Shown: positions 45,922-55,332, counted from the stretch's first letter. The stretch is DNA of 64,000 nucleotides from Dyadobacter crusticola DSM 16708 (GCF_000701505.1 NZ_JNJB01000011.1:217311-281310), one strand, 5' to 3'. Numbers and translations: made by a program. Notes: generated by a model not told the origin, from the sequence alone.

Positions 45922-47358
45922 ATGAAAGACAATCACAAAGAAATTGATCAGAACAGGCGTTCTTTCCTTAAAACGACTGCAAAGGGAACTGCTGGCATTA
46001 TCGCCGCATCCATGTTCCCGACCATTGTTCCTTCGAGTGTGTTCGGCAAAAACGCGCCCAGCAATAAAATCAACATCGGGCAAATCGGTTTCGGCAGGAT
46101 CGGATCTTCGCACGATTTGCCGGAAGTAATTAAAAACGAAGCTGCGCACGTGATTGCGGTTGCGGATCTGGATAAAAACCGGCTGGCAAAAGGAAAAGTG
46201 TGGATTGAGAAAAAGTATGCCGATCGTACTGGAAAGGAAAATTACCTCGAAGTAAAAACTTATGACGATTACCACGAGCTGCTCGCCAGAAAAGATATCG
46301 ACGCGGTGATTATCAGTACGCCCGATCACTGGCACGCGCAGCCGGCCATGGAAGCGGCAGTCGCCGGAAAGCACATTTACATGCAAAAACCGACTTCGCT
46401 TACGATCAGGGAAGGTCGGCAAATGGCAGATATGATTAAGAAAAAGGGCGTGATATTTCAGCTGGGAAGTCAGCAGCGGTCAGTTTCTCCCTGGCCGCAG
46501 TTCAAGCGGACTTGCGAGCTTGTACGGAATGGTCGCATTGGAAAACTGAAAAAGGTATATGTTGGTTTGCCCGGCGATCCGGCGGGAGGAAGTACTTCCG
46601 AAATGCCGGTACCTGAAAATCTGAACTATAATATGTGGCTCGGCTCCACGCCCGAAGTATTTTACACGCTGGACCGCGTGCATTCGCAGACCAATATCAA
46701 CGATCGTCCGGGCTGGCTCCGTTTGGAGCAGTTTGGCGCCGGTATGATCACGGGCTGGGGTTCTCACCACATTGATATTGCGCATTGGGGAATGGATACC
46801 GAACTGACCGGACCGGTCGAGGTAGAAGGAAAGGCGACTTTCCCGGCACAAGGATCGGGGCTTTGGGATGTTCACGGTGATTTTCTGGTAAATGCCAAAT
46901 ATGCAAATGGCGTTGAAATGGAAATCGGCGGGACGAATCCGAACGGAGTCAAATTTGAAGGTACTGAGGGTTGGATCTTCGTTTCACGCGGGAATGTAGG
47001 CGTAACTGCGTCAGATCCGGGTGCGGCAGCGACTGCGAAAGAAAATAAGGCATTTTACGCCAGCGATCCTAAGATATTAGGCTCAGTCATCCAGGCGAAT
47101 GAAATCCATTTATACGAAAGTCCGGAGCAGCACCAGAACTGGATCGAGAGCATTCAAAGCGGCAAACAAACGATCAGTCACGCCGAAATCGCGCATCGTT
47201 CCTGCTCAGCCTGCCTCATTGCACATACTGCCATGAAGTTGCAGCGTAAGCTGAAATGGGATCCGAAAAAGGAGCAGTTTATTGGAGATAAGGAAGCGAA
47301 TGCACTGCTTTCCAGACCACAGCGAGCGCCGTTTGGGACTAATTATGTGAAGGGCTAG
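45922..47358 (+). CDS. Exported Gfo/Idh/MocA family oxidoreductase
   Basis: 478 aa. The N-terminus has a Tat-type signal (NRRSFLKTTAKGTAG followed by a hydrophobic stretch to VFG), so it is probably exported folded with its NAD(P). The Rossmann domain (INIGQIGFGRIGSSHDLPEV, STPDHWHAQPAMEAAVAGKHIYMQKPTS with the catalytic EKP-type Lys as QKP) is followed by the alpha/beta domain with GWGSHHIDIAHWGMD. Relatives oxidise a sugar C3 hydroxyl or remove terminal GalNAc through an NAD-redox mechanism. It follows the ThuA gene and precedes a terminator. Confidence 0.9.
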   Translation: MKDNHKEIDQNRRSFLKTTAKGTAGIIAASMFPTIVPSSVFGKNAPSNKINIGQIGFGRIGSSHDLPEVIKNEAAHVIAVADLDKNRLAKGKVWIEKKYADRTGKENYLEVKTYDDYHELLARKDIDAVIISTPDHWHAQPAMEAAVAGKHIYMQKPTSLTIREGRQMADMIKKKGVIFQLGSQQRSVSPWPQFKRTCELVRNGRIGKLKKVYVGLPGDPAGGSTSEMPVPENLNYNMWLGSTPEVFYTLDRVHSQTNINDRPGWLRLEQFGAGMITGWGSHHIDIAHWGMDTELTGPVEVEGKATFPAQGSGLWDVHGDFLVNAKYANGVEMEIGGTNPNGVKFEGTEGWIFVSRGNVGVTASDPGAAATAKENKAFYASDPKILGSVIQANEIHLYESPEQHQNWIESIQSGKQTISHAEIAHRSCSACLIAHTAMKLQRKLKWDPKKEQFIGDKEANALLSRPQRAPFGTNYVKG

Positions 47359-47388
47359 AAAGGGAGGACGGAAGAAAGGGAGGACGGA
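47357..47388. repeat. Two tandem 16-bp copies
   Basis: agaaagggaggacgga occurs twice head to tail directly after the oxidoreductase stop codon, which overlaps the first copy. A recent small tandem duplication. Confidence 0.8.
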
Positions 47389-47396
47389 TTAGTTAA

Positions 47397-47431
47397 AACA
47401 GGCTTGCCATTCTGGGAAGCCTGTTTTTTTT
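47397..47431. terminator. Intrinsic terminator between convergent genes
   Basis: Arms aacaggctt / aagcctgtt (47397-47405, 47417-47425) followed by a run of T; A-rich on the other side. Confidence 0.85.
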
Positions 47432-47433
47432 GA

Positions 47434-48294
47434 TCAGTAATTTCCTTTGTATTCTCTGGGAGTGTGGCCGATGTATTTTTTGAAGTTTCGGTTGAAGTTG
47501 GATAGGGAGTCGAAGCCGCTGTCGTAGGCGATTTGGGCGATGGTCCATTTGTCTTCTAAAAGCAGCTTGCAAGCGTGGCCAATGCGTATTTCGTTGACAA
47601 AATCAATGAAAGTTTTATTCGCTCTCGCTTTGAAATACCTGCAAAATGCGGCTTCCGTCATACCGGCCAGCGAGGCCACATCGCCCAATCTGATCTCCTG
47701 AAAAAAGTGCTGCAATACATAATCGTGCACTTTTTGCATGCGCTCTGTTTCGGAAACCTTGTAAGTATTGACGTAACCGTAACTGGAAATCGGGGAGCCG
47801 CCGGGCTCGTGCGCGAGCTTGTCGAGCAGGGTCAGCAATCTCAAAATGCTCTTGAAGCCTTCCGTGCTGGTTTGAGCTAAAAGCTCTTCCCGAATGTGGT
47901 CGCGTAGTGCGCCTTTGTATTCAATGCCCCGTTTTGAATCAATCAGCAACTGGCGCAGCCCCAGCATTTCGGGCTTTTCCAAAAAGTCCTTTCCCAGAAA
48001 ATCTTCCTGAAAGTATAGTACTACACCGTGCGTCAGCAAATCAGAGCCTGCTTCGAAGTAGGCCGGGTCGCTGCGCCAGAGATGCGGTACGTCGGGACCC
48101 AGGAAAACCGTGTCGCCCGGCCCGAATGTTTGAATGGAATCGCCGATCAGCCGCTTGCCCGTTCCTTCCAAAACAGTGAAAAGCTGATAATGAGGATGAA
48201 AGTGCCAGTTTGGATCAAAATGCGGGGCTTTAAGCTCCTGCACGGTAACCGTATGAACCTGACTTTCGATGTTTTTATGAATTGGTGCCTTCAC
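47434..48294 (-). CDS. AraC family transcription regulator with cupin sensor
   Basis: 286 aa from a GTG start (frame is closed by TAA four codons upstream and no early ATG exists). The N-terminal cupin domain (HFHPHYQLFTVLEGTGKRLIGD, FGPGDTVFLGPDVPHLW) senses a small molecule; the last 100 residues carry two HTHs with IAYDSGFDSLSNFNRNFKKYIG and the PREYK end. Such proteins commonly control neighbouring sugar genes; the ThuA/Gfo set converges on it and the TIM-barrel epimerase lies beyond. Ligand unknown. Confidence 0.9.
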   Translation of the reverse strand: MKAPIHKNIESQVHTVTVQELKAPHFDPNWHFHPHYQLFTVLEGTGKRLIGDSIQTFGPGDTVFLGPDVPHLWRSDPAYFEAGSDLLTHGVVLYFQEDFLGKDFLEKPEMLGLRQLLIDSKRGIEYKGALRDHIREELLAQTSTEGFKSILRLLTLLDKLAHEPGGSPISSYGYVNTYKVSETERMQKVHDYVLQHFFQEIRLGDVASLAGMTEAAFCRYFKARANKTFIDFVNEIRIGHACKLLLEDKWTIAQIAYDSGFDSLSNFNRNFKKYIGHTPREYKGNY

Positions 48295-48554
48295 AATGCT
48301 GCCTTAATTTTTACATTAATATGAGTAGTAATGCGGATTTAATATCAAAATACAGTAAGTCTTGTTTTTTACTTGATTCACTTCCTTTTATTAACTGGTA
48401 AACGATTAGGCTGCTTATTACGTTAATTACTAGGCTGCTTACGCTAAATAGCTGGCATAATTTTTACATTAAACGATTGCCTGAACGAAAGTCTTGCAAC
48501 TCTTTTCACCGTGAATATGTCCCTTAATAACAATTTTGAAGAATCGTTACCTCT

Positions 48555-48983
48555 ATGAAGAACTTCTTGCCCTTGATGGTATTCGTACTGTCAATCTCTT
48601 TACTAACCAGTTGTGGAAAAACGACCACAATCAATAGCAATATGGAATTAACCGGCAAGTGGCAGCTCGAAAGCATTGTGCAGGAAGAGGATACCATCAG
48701 AAAGCCGCCACTACAAAAAGGTGCCTTCGAAGTAAGCCTTAACTTCAAGGAAAAAGGCGAATTGGAAGGTACTTCATCTACAAATTACCTGACCGGCTTC
48801 TACGAAACCGCACAGCAAAATACAATTCAGCTCGGCGGCGGAGGCACAGAACGTGCTGAGACTTCCTGGGGAAACCTGTTCGTGAATGCGCTGCCAAGTG
48901 TGAATATGTACGATCTAAAACCCAACAAGCTGGTCCTTTATTATGACAACAGCAATGCATTGATCTTCACAAGAGCGCAATAG
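48555..48983 (+). CDS. Small META/lipocalin-like lipoprotein
   Basis: 142 aa with a lipoprotein signal ending LLTSCGK. The mature part is a compact beta protein with MELTGKWQLESIVQEEDTI at the start, the opening typical of META- or lipocalin-like Bacteroidota lipoproteins, and LVLYYDNSNALIFTRAQ at the end. It stands alone with its own terminator. Function unknown. Confidence 0.78.
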   Translation: MKNFLPLMVFVLSISLLTSCGKTTTINSNMELTGKWQLESIVQEEDTIRKPPLQKGAFEVSLNFKEKGELEGTSSTNYLTGFYETAQQNTIQLGGGGTERAETSWGNLFVNALPSVNMYDLKPNKLVLYYDNSNALIFTRAQ

Positions 48984-49003
48984 CATACTTATTAACATTT
49001 TGC

Positions 49004-49039
49004 AAAGCAGCCTTGGACTTGATTTAAGGCTGCTTTTTT
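49004..49039 (+). terminator. Intrinsic terminator
   Basis: Perfect 11-bp arms aaagcagcctt / aaggctgcttt followed by a T run. Confidence 0.9.
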
Positions 49040-49176
49040 ATGCGCACATTTGACCTTTATTCCTATTTTACCACCGGATTTATCAATAACCGACCAATAC
49101 TCGTCAAAAGACGGAATACGTTCGGGGCTGGTTTGTCGTAAGATTGTCGTATACATTACCGCAAAAATGGAATTTG

Positions 49177-50001
49177 ATGAAATTTAGCATGAACCTTCTC
49201 CTTTGGGGGAATCAAATTGACGAAAGCCTGTTCCCTACCCTGGAATTGATCAAAGAAATTGGATTCGATGGCGTTGAAGTACCTATTTTCAATACAAATC
49301 CCGAACATTGGTTTGGCTTTCGAAAGAAGCTCGACGAACTTGGGCTGGAATGCGAAACGGATACGATTTGCGGACCATCGGAAAACCTGATCAGCGCCGA
49401 CCCGGCAATGCGCCGTCACACGATCGATCACCTGAAAAGTGTACTGGATTGCTCGCTGGTACTCGGCGCGACAAAATTGATGGGACCTTACCATTCTGCA
49501 TTAGGCGTTTTCACCGGACAACCCGCTACGCAGGACGAGTGGCAATGGGGAATTGAGGGAATTCGGGAAGTAGCCGACTATGCTGAATCACTGGATATTA
49601 CACTTGGTCTGGAGTATTTAAACCGTTTTGAAATGTACCTGACAAGCTGCGGTGATGAATTGATGCGGTTTGTAAATGAAGTAAACCACCCGAACTGCAC
49701 AATCATGTTCGACACTTTCCACGCCAATATTGAGGAAAAAAATATCGGCGATACGATCAGGAAAGCGAGCAACAAAATATCATTTATCCAATTGTCAGAA
49801 AACGACCGCTCTACGCCCGGCAAGGGAAATGTTGACTGGGAAGGCATTTTTAAATCAATTAAGGACATTAATTACGACGGCTGGCTGAGCATTGAAGCGT
49901 TTAGTCCAAAACTGCCGGTAGCAAATATCTGGCGGAAAATGTTTGATTCGGAAGAGCAGCTCATGCGCGACGGACTTTCGTTTATTAAGGCAAACGTATA
50001 G
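49177..50001 (+). CDS. TIM-barrel sugar (phosphate) isomerase/epimerase
   Basis: 274 aa from the ATG at 49177 (MKFSMNLLLWG); an upstream TTG at 49144 is less likely. The xylose-isomerase-like fold of the D-tagatose/D-psicose 3-epimerase group is shown by LELIKEIGFDGVEVPIF, LGLEYLNRFE (metal Glu), NCTIMFDTFHANIEE (metal Asp/His), SFIQLSENDRSTPG and DGWLSIEAF (second Glu). It may epimerise a ketose, or act on a 3-keto sugar generated by the exported oxidoreductase; the latter is inference. Confidence 0.88.
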   Translation: MKFSMNLLLWGNQIDESLFPTLELIKEIGFDGVEVPIFNTNPEHWFGFRKKLDELGLECETDTICGPSENLISADPAMRRHTIDHLKSVLDCSLVLGATKLMGPYHSALGVFTGQPATQDEWQWGIEGIREVADYAESLDITLGLEYLNRFEMYLTSCGDELMRFVNEVNHPNCTIMFDTFHANIEEKNIGDTIRKASNKISFIQLSENDRSTPGKGNVDWEGIFKSIKDINYDGWLSIEAFSPKLPVANIWRKMFDSEEQLMRDGLSFIKANV

Positions 50002-50096
50002 TTGCATACGGATACAGGCCTACGGTAGCTTTATTGCCGCGATCCTCAGCTTTGTTCGTTTGCGAGCTGCAAGAACAGTTACATGAATTGGAATTG

Positions 50097-50128
50097 AAGG
50101 CCCTGCAATCGCGGGGCTTTCCTGTTTT
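50097..50128 (+). terminator. Weak intrinsic terminator after the epimerase gene
   Basis: 10-bp arms aaggccctgc / gcggggcttt with two wobble pairs, 4-base loop, T-rich flank. Confidence 0.6.
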
Positions 50129-50278
50129 ATGTACTGTTTCTTAGATTATTAAAAGAGAAAATAATGTTCTGAGTAGATATTTCGGTAAAATTGCGTTTTT
50201 TTACCTACCAATTTGTCATTAGTCTAAATAGCATGTTATTTTACGTCACTAACGACATCTTGTTCTACTTCCATATCA

Positions 50279-52753
50279 ATGAAAAACGCTCTACTCATTC
50301 TATTGCTGCTTGCGTCTTGTTCAGCATTTGCGCAAACCGGCAGTATCAAAGGAAAAGTAAATACAGAGGCAGGCCAGCCTGTCGAATCGGTCAACATCAT
50401 TTTGAAAGGCACGGGCAAAGGGACAGTCACCTCCGCTTCGGGCGACTTTGACTTTACCGGTCTCGAAGCGGGTAATTATCAGCTGATCGGCACAGGTATC
50501 GGATTTAAAAAAATTGAACGAAACATTGCCCTGAAAAACGGTGAAACTGCCGAGCTGGAATTAGTTGCGCTCGAAGCAGCGGAAGAGTTGCAAACGCTGG
50601 AAATTTTGGGCCGACGAGAAACTACTTACAAAAACGACCTCTCTTTTATTGCCAGCAAAACGGCTACTCCGATCAAGGAAGTGCCGCAGGCGATCAGCTA
50701 CATTACCAAAGAAGTAATGCGCGACCAGGGTACTTTTTTAATGGGCGACGCAGTGAAAAATATGAGCGGTGTCAATCAGTTTACTTTTTATGATGATTTG
50801 ACGATCCGGGGTTTCCGCATGAATGGAGGTAGTACAACGCAGCTTGTGAATGGTTTGCGCACCTTCTCTGGTTTCTGGAAGCAGCCCCCGGTCAATTACC
50901 TTGAAAGAGTGGAAGTGATCAAAGGCGCGGCTTCTGCATTGTACGGAAATACTTCGCCGGGCGGTACGATTAACCGCGTGACCAAAAAGCCGCTTGACAC
51001 GCCGCAAAAGTCGCTTACATTTACAACTGGCAGCTTCAATACCTTACGCATGCTGGCTGATTTTACCGGCCCGATGAATGAGAAAAAAACGTTGCTATAC
51101 CGGCTGAATGTAGGTTACAATAATGCACAAAGCTTCCGGAACCTGCAATTTGACAAAAATATCATCGTAGCTCCATCGGTATCCTTCCTGCCCACCAGCA
51201 AAACCCGGATTAACTTCGATATGGTTTATAGCCGGTCCAACAGCCGCCTCGATCGTGGGCAGTCAGTGAAAGGAAACGACTTGTATTCGAGCTCGATCAA
51301 AACTTCATTGAATGCAGTGAATGATTATTTAAATGAAGAAACATACCTGATCACTACCTCACTCAATCATCAATTTACGCAAAACACATCCTTCAACGTC
51401 GCCTACCTGCGTACCGGCTATTCCGAAGATCTGCTCGAACACCGCAGCAGCAATGTGAATGCGATTGACTCGGCGGGACTTCCTATTGAAAACCTGGTAG
51501 CCAGACAGGTTTTTGTCCGCAAGACTAAATCGTTTATGGACAATGTATCCCTGTTTTTTAACCATAACTTCAACACGGGAATTGCTGAGCATAAGCTTGT
51601 TGCTGGATATGATTACATTCAGTCTTCCACGCCGAAAGGATCGGGACAGCAAACTGCAAACGGTTATTTGCTGAAAGCCGGCGGGGCAGCGGCGTACAAT
51701 GCCAAGCAGCCGGAAAGATTTGTATTCTATAACTATACCGAGAATGGCGTTACGCGGAGTATTCCAAAACCGAATATCTCGCATTATGATCTGACGCTAC
51801 AAAACAACAATCTGGAAGACCCGACAAAGTACACTTACAATGTGGTTGCCAACGCGGCCACCACGCCGGTGATGTACCAGTTACACGGTTTGTATTTACA
51901 GGAACAGCTGAAAATCAACAGACTGCAAATTCTGCTGGGCTTGCGTTATGATACATATATTGATAAAAAGAACTATACTAAAAACGACGAGACGAATGTA
52001 ACGCAGCATGCACTGCTGCCACGCATCGGAGCAGTGTATACGTTGACCAAAAACATCAATATTTATGGAACTTACACAAAAGGATACAATCCCCAGGACG
52101 CGGTAGTGCAAAGCGATCCGCTTTCAGGCGGACCGTTTGATCCGATCCGCAGCAGTCTGGTTGAAGGCGGATTGAAAACCGAGTGGCTGGATGGAAGAGT
52201 GACGGCGAATGCTTCTTACTATCAGATCACACAAAGCAACACCTTGTACTCGGCTAATGCACCTGAAAACCCGAACCTGCAAAAACAGATTGGTGAAGAG
52301 AAAGCCAAAGGGTTTGAATTTGATGTCACCGGAAATATCCAGCCAAACTGGAATCTGATCGTTGCTTACAGTTACAACGATGCGAAGATCACCGACGCAG
52401 GTTCCCGCGCAGCTGACCAGGCGCTGGTGAACTCGCAAAAACCGAATGCACCTAAAAACCAGGGAAGTATCTGGACAAAGTATACGTTTGTCAATGCAGG
52501 TTTAAATGGGCTTGGGCTCGGCCTGGGAAGTAATTATGTGGGCGAGCGGAATTTGTCGATCAACAATAAGCAAACCGTACCTGCTTACACGCTTTTGAAT
52601 GCAGCTATTTATTACAAGATCGACAGATTTCAATTCCAGGTTAACCTGAACAATGTGACTAACAAAACATACTGGGTAGGTGGTTATGATTACCTGCGTC
52701 TCTTCCCGGGATCGCCGCGTAACTTCCTGGCTACCATATCTTACACGTTCTAA
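50279..52753 (+). CDS. TonB-dependent siderophore receptor
   Basis: 824 aa. A signal peptide (ending SAFAQ) precedes a carboxypeptidase-regulatory-like domain (about 22-100, GSIKGKVNTEAGQPVESVNI), the plug (VKNMSGVNQFTFYDDLTIRG, VEVIKGAASALYGNTSPGGTINRVTKKP) and a 22-strand barrel ending in Phe (FLATISYTF). The plug block with R-G-F-R-M-N-G is typical of FhuA/FpvA-like siderophore receptors rather than SusC. It imports ferric siderophores or a similar chelate through the outer membrane. The PepSY-TM gene follows after 20 bp, a usual iron-uptake pairing. No SusD is present. Confidence 0.94.
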   Translation: MKNALLILLLLASCSAFAQTGSIKGKVNTEAGQPVESVNIILKGTGKGTVTSASGDFDFTGLEAGNYQLIGTGIGFKKIERNIALKNGETAELELVALEAAEELQTLEILGRRETTYKNDLSFIASKTATPIKEVPQAISYITKEVMRDQGTFLMGDAVKNMSGVNQFTFYDDLTIRGFRMNGGSTTQLVNGLRTFSGFWKQPPVNYLERVEVIKGAASALYGNTSPGGTINRVTKKPLDTPQKSLTFTTGSFNTLRMLADFTGPMNEKKTLLYRLNVGYNNAQSFRNLQFDKNIIVAPSVSFLPTSKTRINFDMVYSRSNSRLDRGQSVKGNDLYSSSIKTSLNAVNDYLNEETYLITTSLNHQFTQNTSFNVAYLRTGYSEDLLEHRSSNVNAIDSAGLPIENLVARQVFVRKTKSFMDNVSLFFNHNFNTGIAEHKLVAGYDYIQSSTPKGSGQQTANGYLLKAGGAAAYNAKQPERFVFYNYTENGVTRSIPKPNISHYDLTLQNNNLEDPTKYTYNVVANAATTPVMYQLHGLYLQEQLKINRLQILLGLRYDTYIDKKNYTKNDETNVTQHALLPRIGAVYTLTKNINIYGTYTKGYNPQDAVVQSDPLSGGPFDPIRSSLVEGGLKTEWLDGRVTANASYYQITQSNTLYSANAPENPNLQKQIGEEKAKGFEFDVTGNIQPNWNLIVAYSYNDAKITDAGSRAADQALVNSQKPNAPKNQGSIWTKYTFVNAGLNGLGLGLGSNYVGERNLSINNKQTVPAYTLLNAAIYYKIDRFQFQVNLNNVTNKTYWVGGYDYLRLFPGSPRNFLATISYTF

Positions 52754-52773
52754 TGTGATCTATTTTATCTGAT

Positions 52774-53958
52774 TTGACTGTGAAAAAAGCTTTCAAGAAA
52801 ATTGCTTCACAACTGCATTTATGGCTGGGGATTATCTCCGGCCTTGTGGTTTTTGTTGTGGCCCTCACAGGCTGCATTCTTGTTTTTGAGGACGAGCTTG
52901 AACCGGTTCTGTATCCTGATTTTCACGTCGTCGAAGCTAATACAGGCGAGCGAAAGCTGCCTTTGGATCATTTAGAAAGCATTATTAAGTACAAATTCCC
53001 TGAGAAGAAAATCCAGTGGATTACCATTGAGCCCGAAGCTGACCGGACCATTATCTTCAATCTCAAGACGAAAGAAAAAGAAGGATTAGCTGCAGCGATT
53101 GACCCGTACACCGGTCGCATAACAGCAGTCCGTGACGAGCATGAGGCATTTTTCAGCGTCGTTTTGCGGCTGCACAGGTACCTCTGTCTGGAAGAAACCG
53201 GCAAAGCGATTACGGGAGTCGCGTGCGTGATGTTCCTGATAGTTATGATCACTGGCTTGGTTCTCTGGTGGCCAAACCGCAAAAACCAGAAGCAGCGTTT
53301 CCGCGTTAAATGGGACGCTAAGTTCAAACGGCTCAACTGGGACCTGCACGCCGTTTTCGGCTTTTATGTATTGCCTTTCGTATTTCTGATTGCAGCAACC
53401 GGGCTGGTGTGGAGTTATAAATGGGTGAACAACCTGATTTACCTCACATTCGACGGCAAGCCCCCGGTAATCCGCGAAGCTCCTGTAAACAGATCAGTAT
53501 CGGATATTCATGATAATGGTGTGCTGGAAAAGATACTCGCGGAAACCAATACCCTCCTGCCCAATCCCGGCCGGATCCTTTTTACAATGCCAAAAACAGA
53601 TAGCCTGTCTATTTCCATTTCCAAAGCCGACGACTACGCAGCTGTCAGTAACATTGTGAGCTTTCTTTATTTCGATAAAAACAACGGAAACCTCATTTCC
53701 AAAAGACTTTACGACAACGAAACCCGCGGCATGAAAGTGCGCCGGCTGGTATACCCGATCCATACCGGGAACATCTGGGGCTTACCCAGTAAAATCGTCG
53801 CCTTCCTAGTCGCATTCATCGCAGCGAGCTTGCCGGTCACCGGGGTAGTAATCTGGCTGGGGAAGAAGAGAAAGAGTAAGAAGAAGTTGGGGAAGATGAA
53901 GGTTGCGGGAGGAAATGTGAGGGTGGAAGCGATTCGGAAGCTAGTTACTGTTGAGTAG
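52774..53958 (+). CDS. PepSY-associated transmembrane protein
   Basis: 394 aa. There is no ATG start: TTG at 52774 or GTG at 52780 begins the frame. Four membrane segments are visible (about 17-38 WLGIISGLVVFVVALTGCILVF, 145-165, 195-215, 345-370), with PepSY-like periplasmic sections (LDHLESIIKYKFPEKKIQWI) between. Conserved His residues in LHLWLG and LRLHRYLC are candidate haem or metal ligands. Such proteins accompany TonB siderophore receptors and are proposed ferric-siderophore reductases. It converges on the DUF4143 ATPase. Confidence 0.9.
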   Translation: MTVKKAFKKIASQLHLWLGIISGLVVFVVALTGCILVFEDELEPVLYPDFHVVEANTGERKLPLDHLESIIKYKFPEKKIQWITIEPEADRTIIFNLKTKEKEGLAAAIDPYTGRITAVRDEHEAFFSVVLRLHRYLCLEETGKAITGVACVMFLIVMITGLVLWWPNRKNQKQRFRVKWDAKFKRLNWDLHAVFGFYVLPFVFLIAATGLVWSYKWVNNLIYLTFDGKPPVIREAPVNRSVSDIHDNGVLEKILAETNTLLPNPGRILFTMPKTDSLSISISKADDYAAVSNIVSFLYFDKNNGNLISKRLYDNETRGMKVRRLVYPIHTGNIWGLPSKIVAFLVAFIAASLPVTGVVIWLGKKRKSKKKLGKMKVAGGNVRVEAIRKLVTVE

Positions 53959-53978
53959 CGGGTTGTAGTTTAACTATT

Positions 53979-55139
53979 TCAAATATCCCTCTTGACCATC
54001 TCAAACCAATTTATTACACTTATCCCATTAGACCGATTCTCTTCTTGATTGCCTGCGTAAACGATATATCCCTTTTGTTCGCCGCTGAGTTTATTCCAAT
54101 AGATAAGGCTTTTAAAAAACTCGCCATTGATCGTTTTACCGGCTTTTATTTCGAGAGGCAACAGCGAAATCCCATTGTCAACTACAATATCGACCTCGTT
54201 GCCAGTCTTATCTCGCCAATAATAAAGGTTTATCGGTTTGCCTGCATTGGTGCGCTTTTTCAAAAGCTCTGTTACCACCAAACTTTCAAACAAACTTCCT
54301 CTTAACGGATGGAGGCTCAATTGCTCGGCAGTAGTTATCCCAAGCAGTGAACATACCAGCCCCGTGTCATAGAAATAGATCTTAGGACGCTTAATAAGGG
54401 TTTTATTGAAGTTTTTATAATGCGGTCTAAGGAGGTGAATGATAAAACTACTCTCCAAGATGCCAATCCAGGATTGTACCGTTTTGGTATCCACACCGGT
54501 ATCGACCGCCAGCGAAGTAAGATTCAATTCCTGCCCCGTTCTCCCTGCAAGAAGCCGGATAAACCGCTCAAATACGATTAAATCAGTTATATTTTTGATC
54601 TGGCGAACATCACGATCAATGTACGTCCGCAGATAATTGGGAAACCAATCCTGTGGCGGGATGCCCGGATTGTATATTGGCGGATATAATCCTTTTACAA
54701 TTAGTTCATTTTCATCAGGGGCTAATTTCTGTGCTCCAAACACTTCTTCCGTACTGAATGGAAGCAAATTTAAAGTAGCAACGCGCCCGGCAAGTGTTTG
54801 CGAAATGTTTTGTTGAAGCAGAAAATTATTTGAACCGGTCAGAATGAATCGGCCGGGTTCAGGTGAATCATCAAGCATTTCCTGCAAAAAAGAAAACAGC
54901 TCTGGAACCCGCTGAACTTCATCAAAAATTGCTCCCCGCTCGTATTTCGCTAAAAATCCACGAGGATCTTCTAATGCAAACCGTCTCGTATCAGGATTTT
55001 CCAGTGACAAATAAGTTTTGCCTGGAAATAAGCTCCGGACCAATGTGGTTTTCCCTGACTGCCTGGGTCCAGTCACAGCAACTGACCTAAAATAGCTGGC
55101 CAGTTGTAGTATTTTCGAGGCTGCAAATCGGTCTATCAT
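53979..55139 (-). CDS. DUF4143-type AAA ATPase
   Basis: 386 aa from the ATG at 55139 (TTG at 55145 also possible). Walker A is GPRQSGKT, Walker B AIFDEVQR, sensor FILTGSNNFLL, followed by the winged-helix/DUF4143 region and a C-terminal PD-(D/E)xK-like strand set YYWRDKTGNEVDIVV with LPLEIKAG. These ATPases are common, patchily distributed accessory genes of uncertain function. A 51-bp perfect palindrome ends 11 bp before the start codon and is likely part of its control or mobility. Confidence 0.93.
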   Translation of the reverse strand: MIDRFAASKILQLASYFRSVAVTGPRQSGKTTLVRSLFPGKTYLSLENPDTRRFALEDPRGFLAKYERGAIFDEVQRVPELFSFLQEMLDDSPEPGRFILTGSNNFLLQQNISQTLAGRVATLNLLPFSTEEVFGAQKLAPDENELIVKGLYPPIYNPGIPPQDWFPNYLRTYIDRDVRQIKNITDLIVFERFIRLLAGRTGQELNLTSLAVDTGVDTKTVQSWIGILESSFIIHLLRPHYKNFNKTLIKRPKIYFYDTGLVCSLLGITTAEQLSLHPLRGSLFESLVVTELLKKRTNAGKPINLYYWRDKTGNEVDIVVDNGISLLPLEIKAGKTINGEFFKSLIYWNKLSGEQKGYIVYAGNQEENRSNGISVINWFEMVKRDI

Positions 55140-55150
55140 AATCAAATATA

Positions 55151-55201
55151 GTCAAACTCGGAAAAATATGGAATCAGATTCCATATTTTTCCGAGTTTGA
55201 C
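55151..55201. repeat. 51-bp perfect palindrome upstream of the DUF4143 ATPase
   Basis: Arms of 25 bp (55151-55175 and 55177-55201) are exact reverse complements around a single central A; the outer end reads gtcaaactcgg. In transcripts of the ATPase it would be a long hairpin next to the start codon; as DNA it is an ideal dyad target. Confidence 0.95.
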
Positions 55202-55205
55202 CTAA

Positions 55206-55304
55206 CTAATTGATCTTTAAACCAAACACTAACTGCATAAACCGCCCGTAACTGTATTTGGAGGGATACCTCTCAGGCGTTAAGTATAAGCTGGCGACAA
55301 TCTT
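55206..55304 (-). pseudogene. Possible 3' remnant of an outer-membrane barrel gene
   Basis: Between a TAA (55307-55305) and a TAG (55208-55206) the minus strand reads 32 codons whose end, YGRFMQLVFGLKIN, preceded by YLTPERYPSKYS, looks like the last strands of an outer-membrane beta-barrel. There is no start codon or upstream body; the DUF1829 gene lies where the body would be. It may be the stump of a gene displaced by the accessory insertion, or a chance reading. Confidence 0.4.
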
Positions 55305-55332
55305 TTACTTGATAGCAGCAAAATCTACCAGA

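Noticed and set aside
50279..52753. SusC-type nutrient receptor
   Set aside because: Plug motifs fit siderophore receptors, the length is only 824 aa, a PepSY-TM gene follows and there is no SusD.
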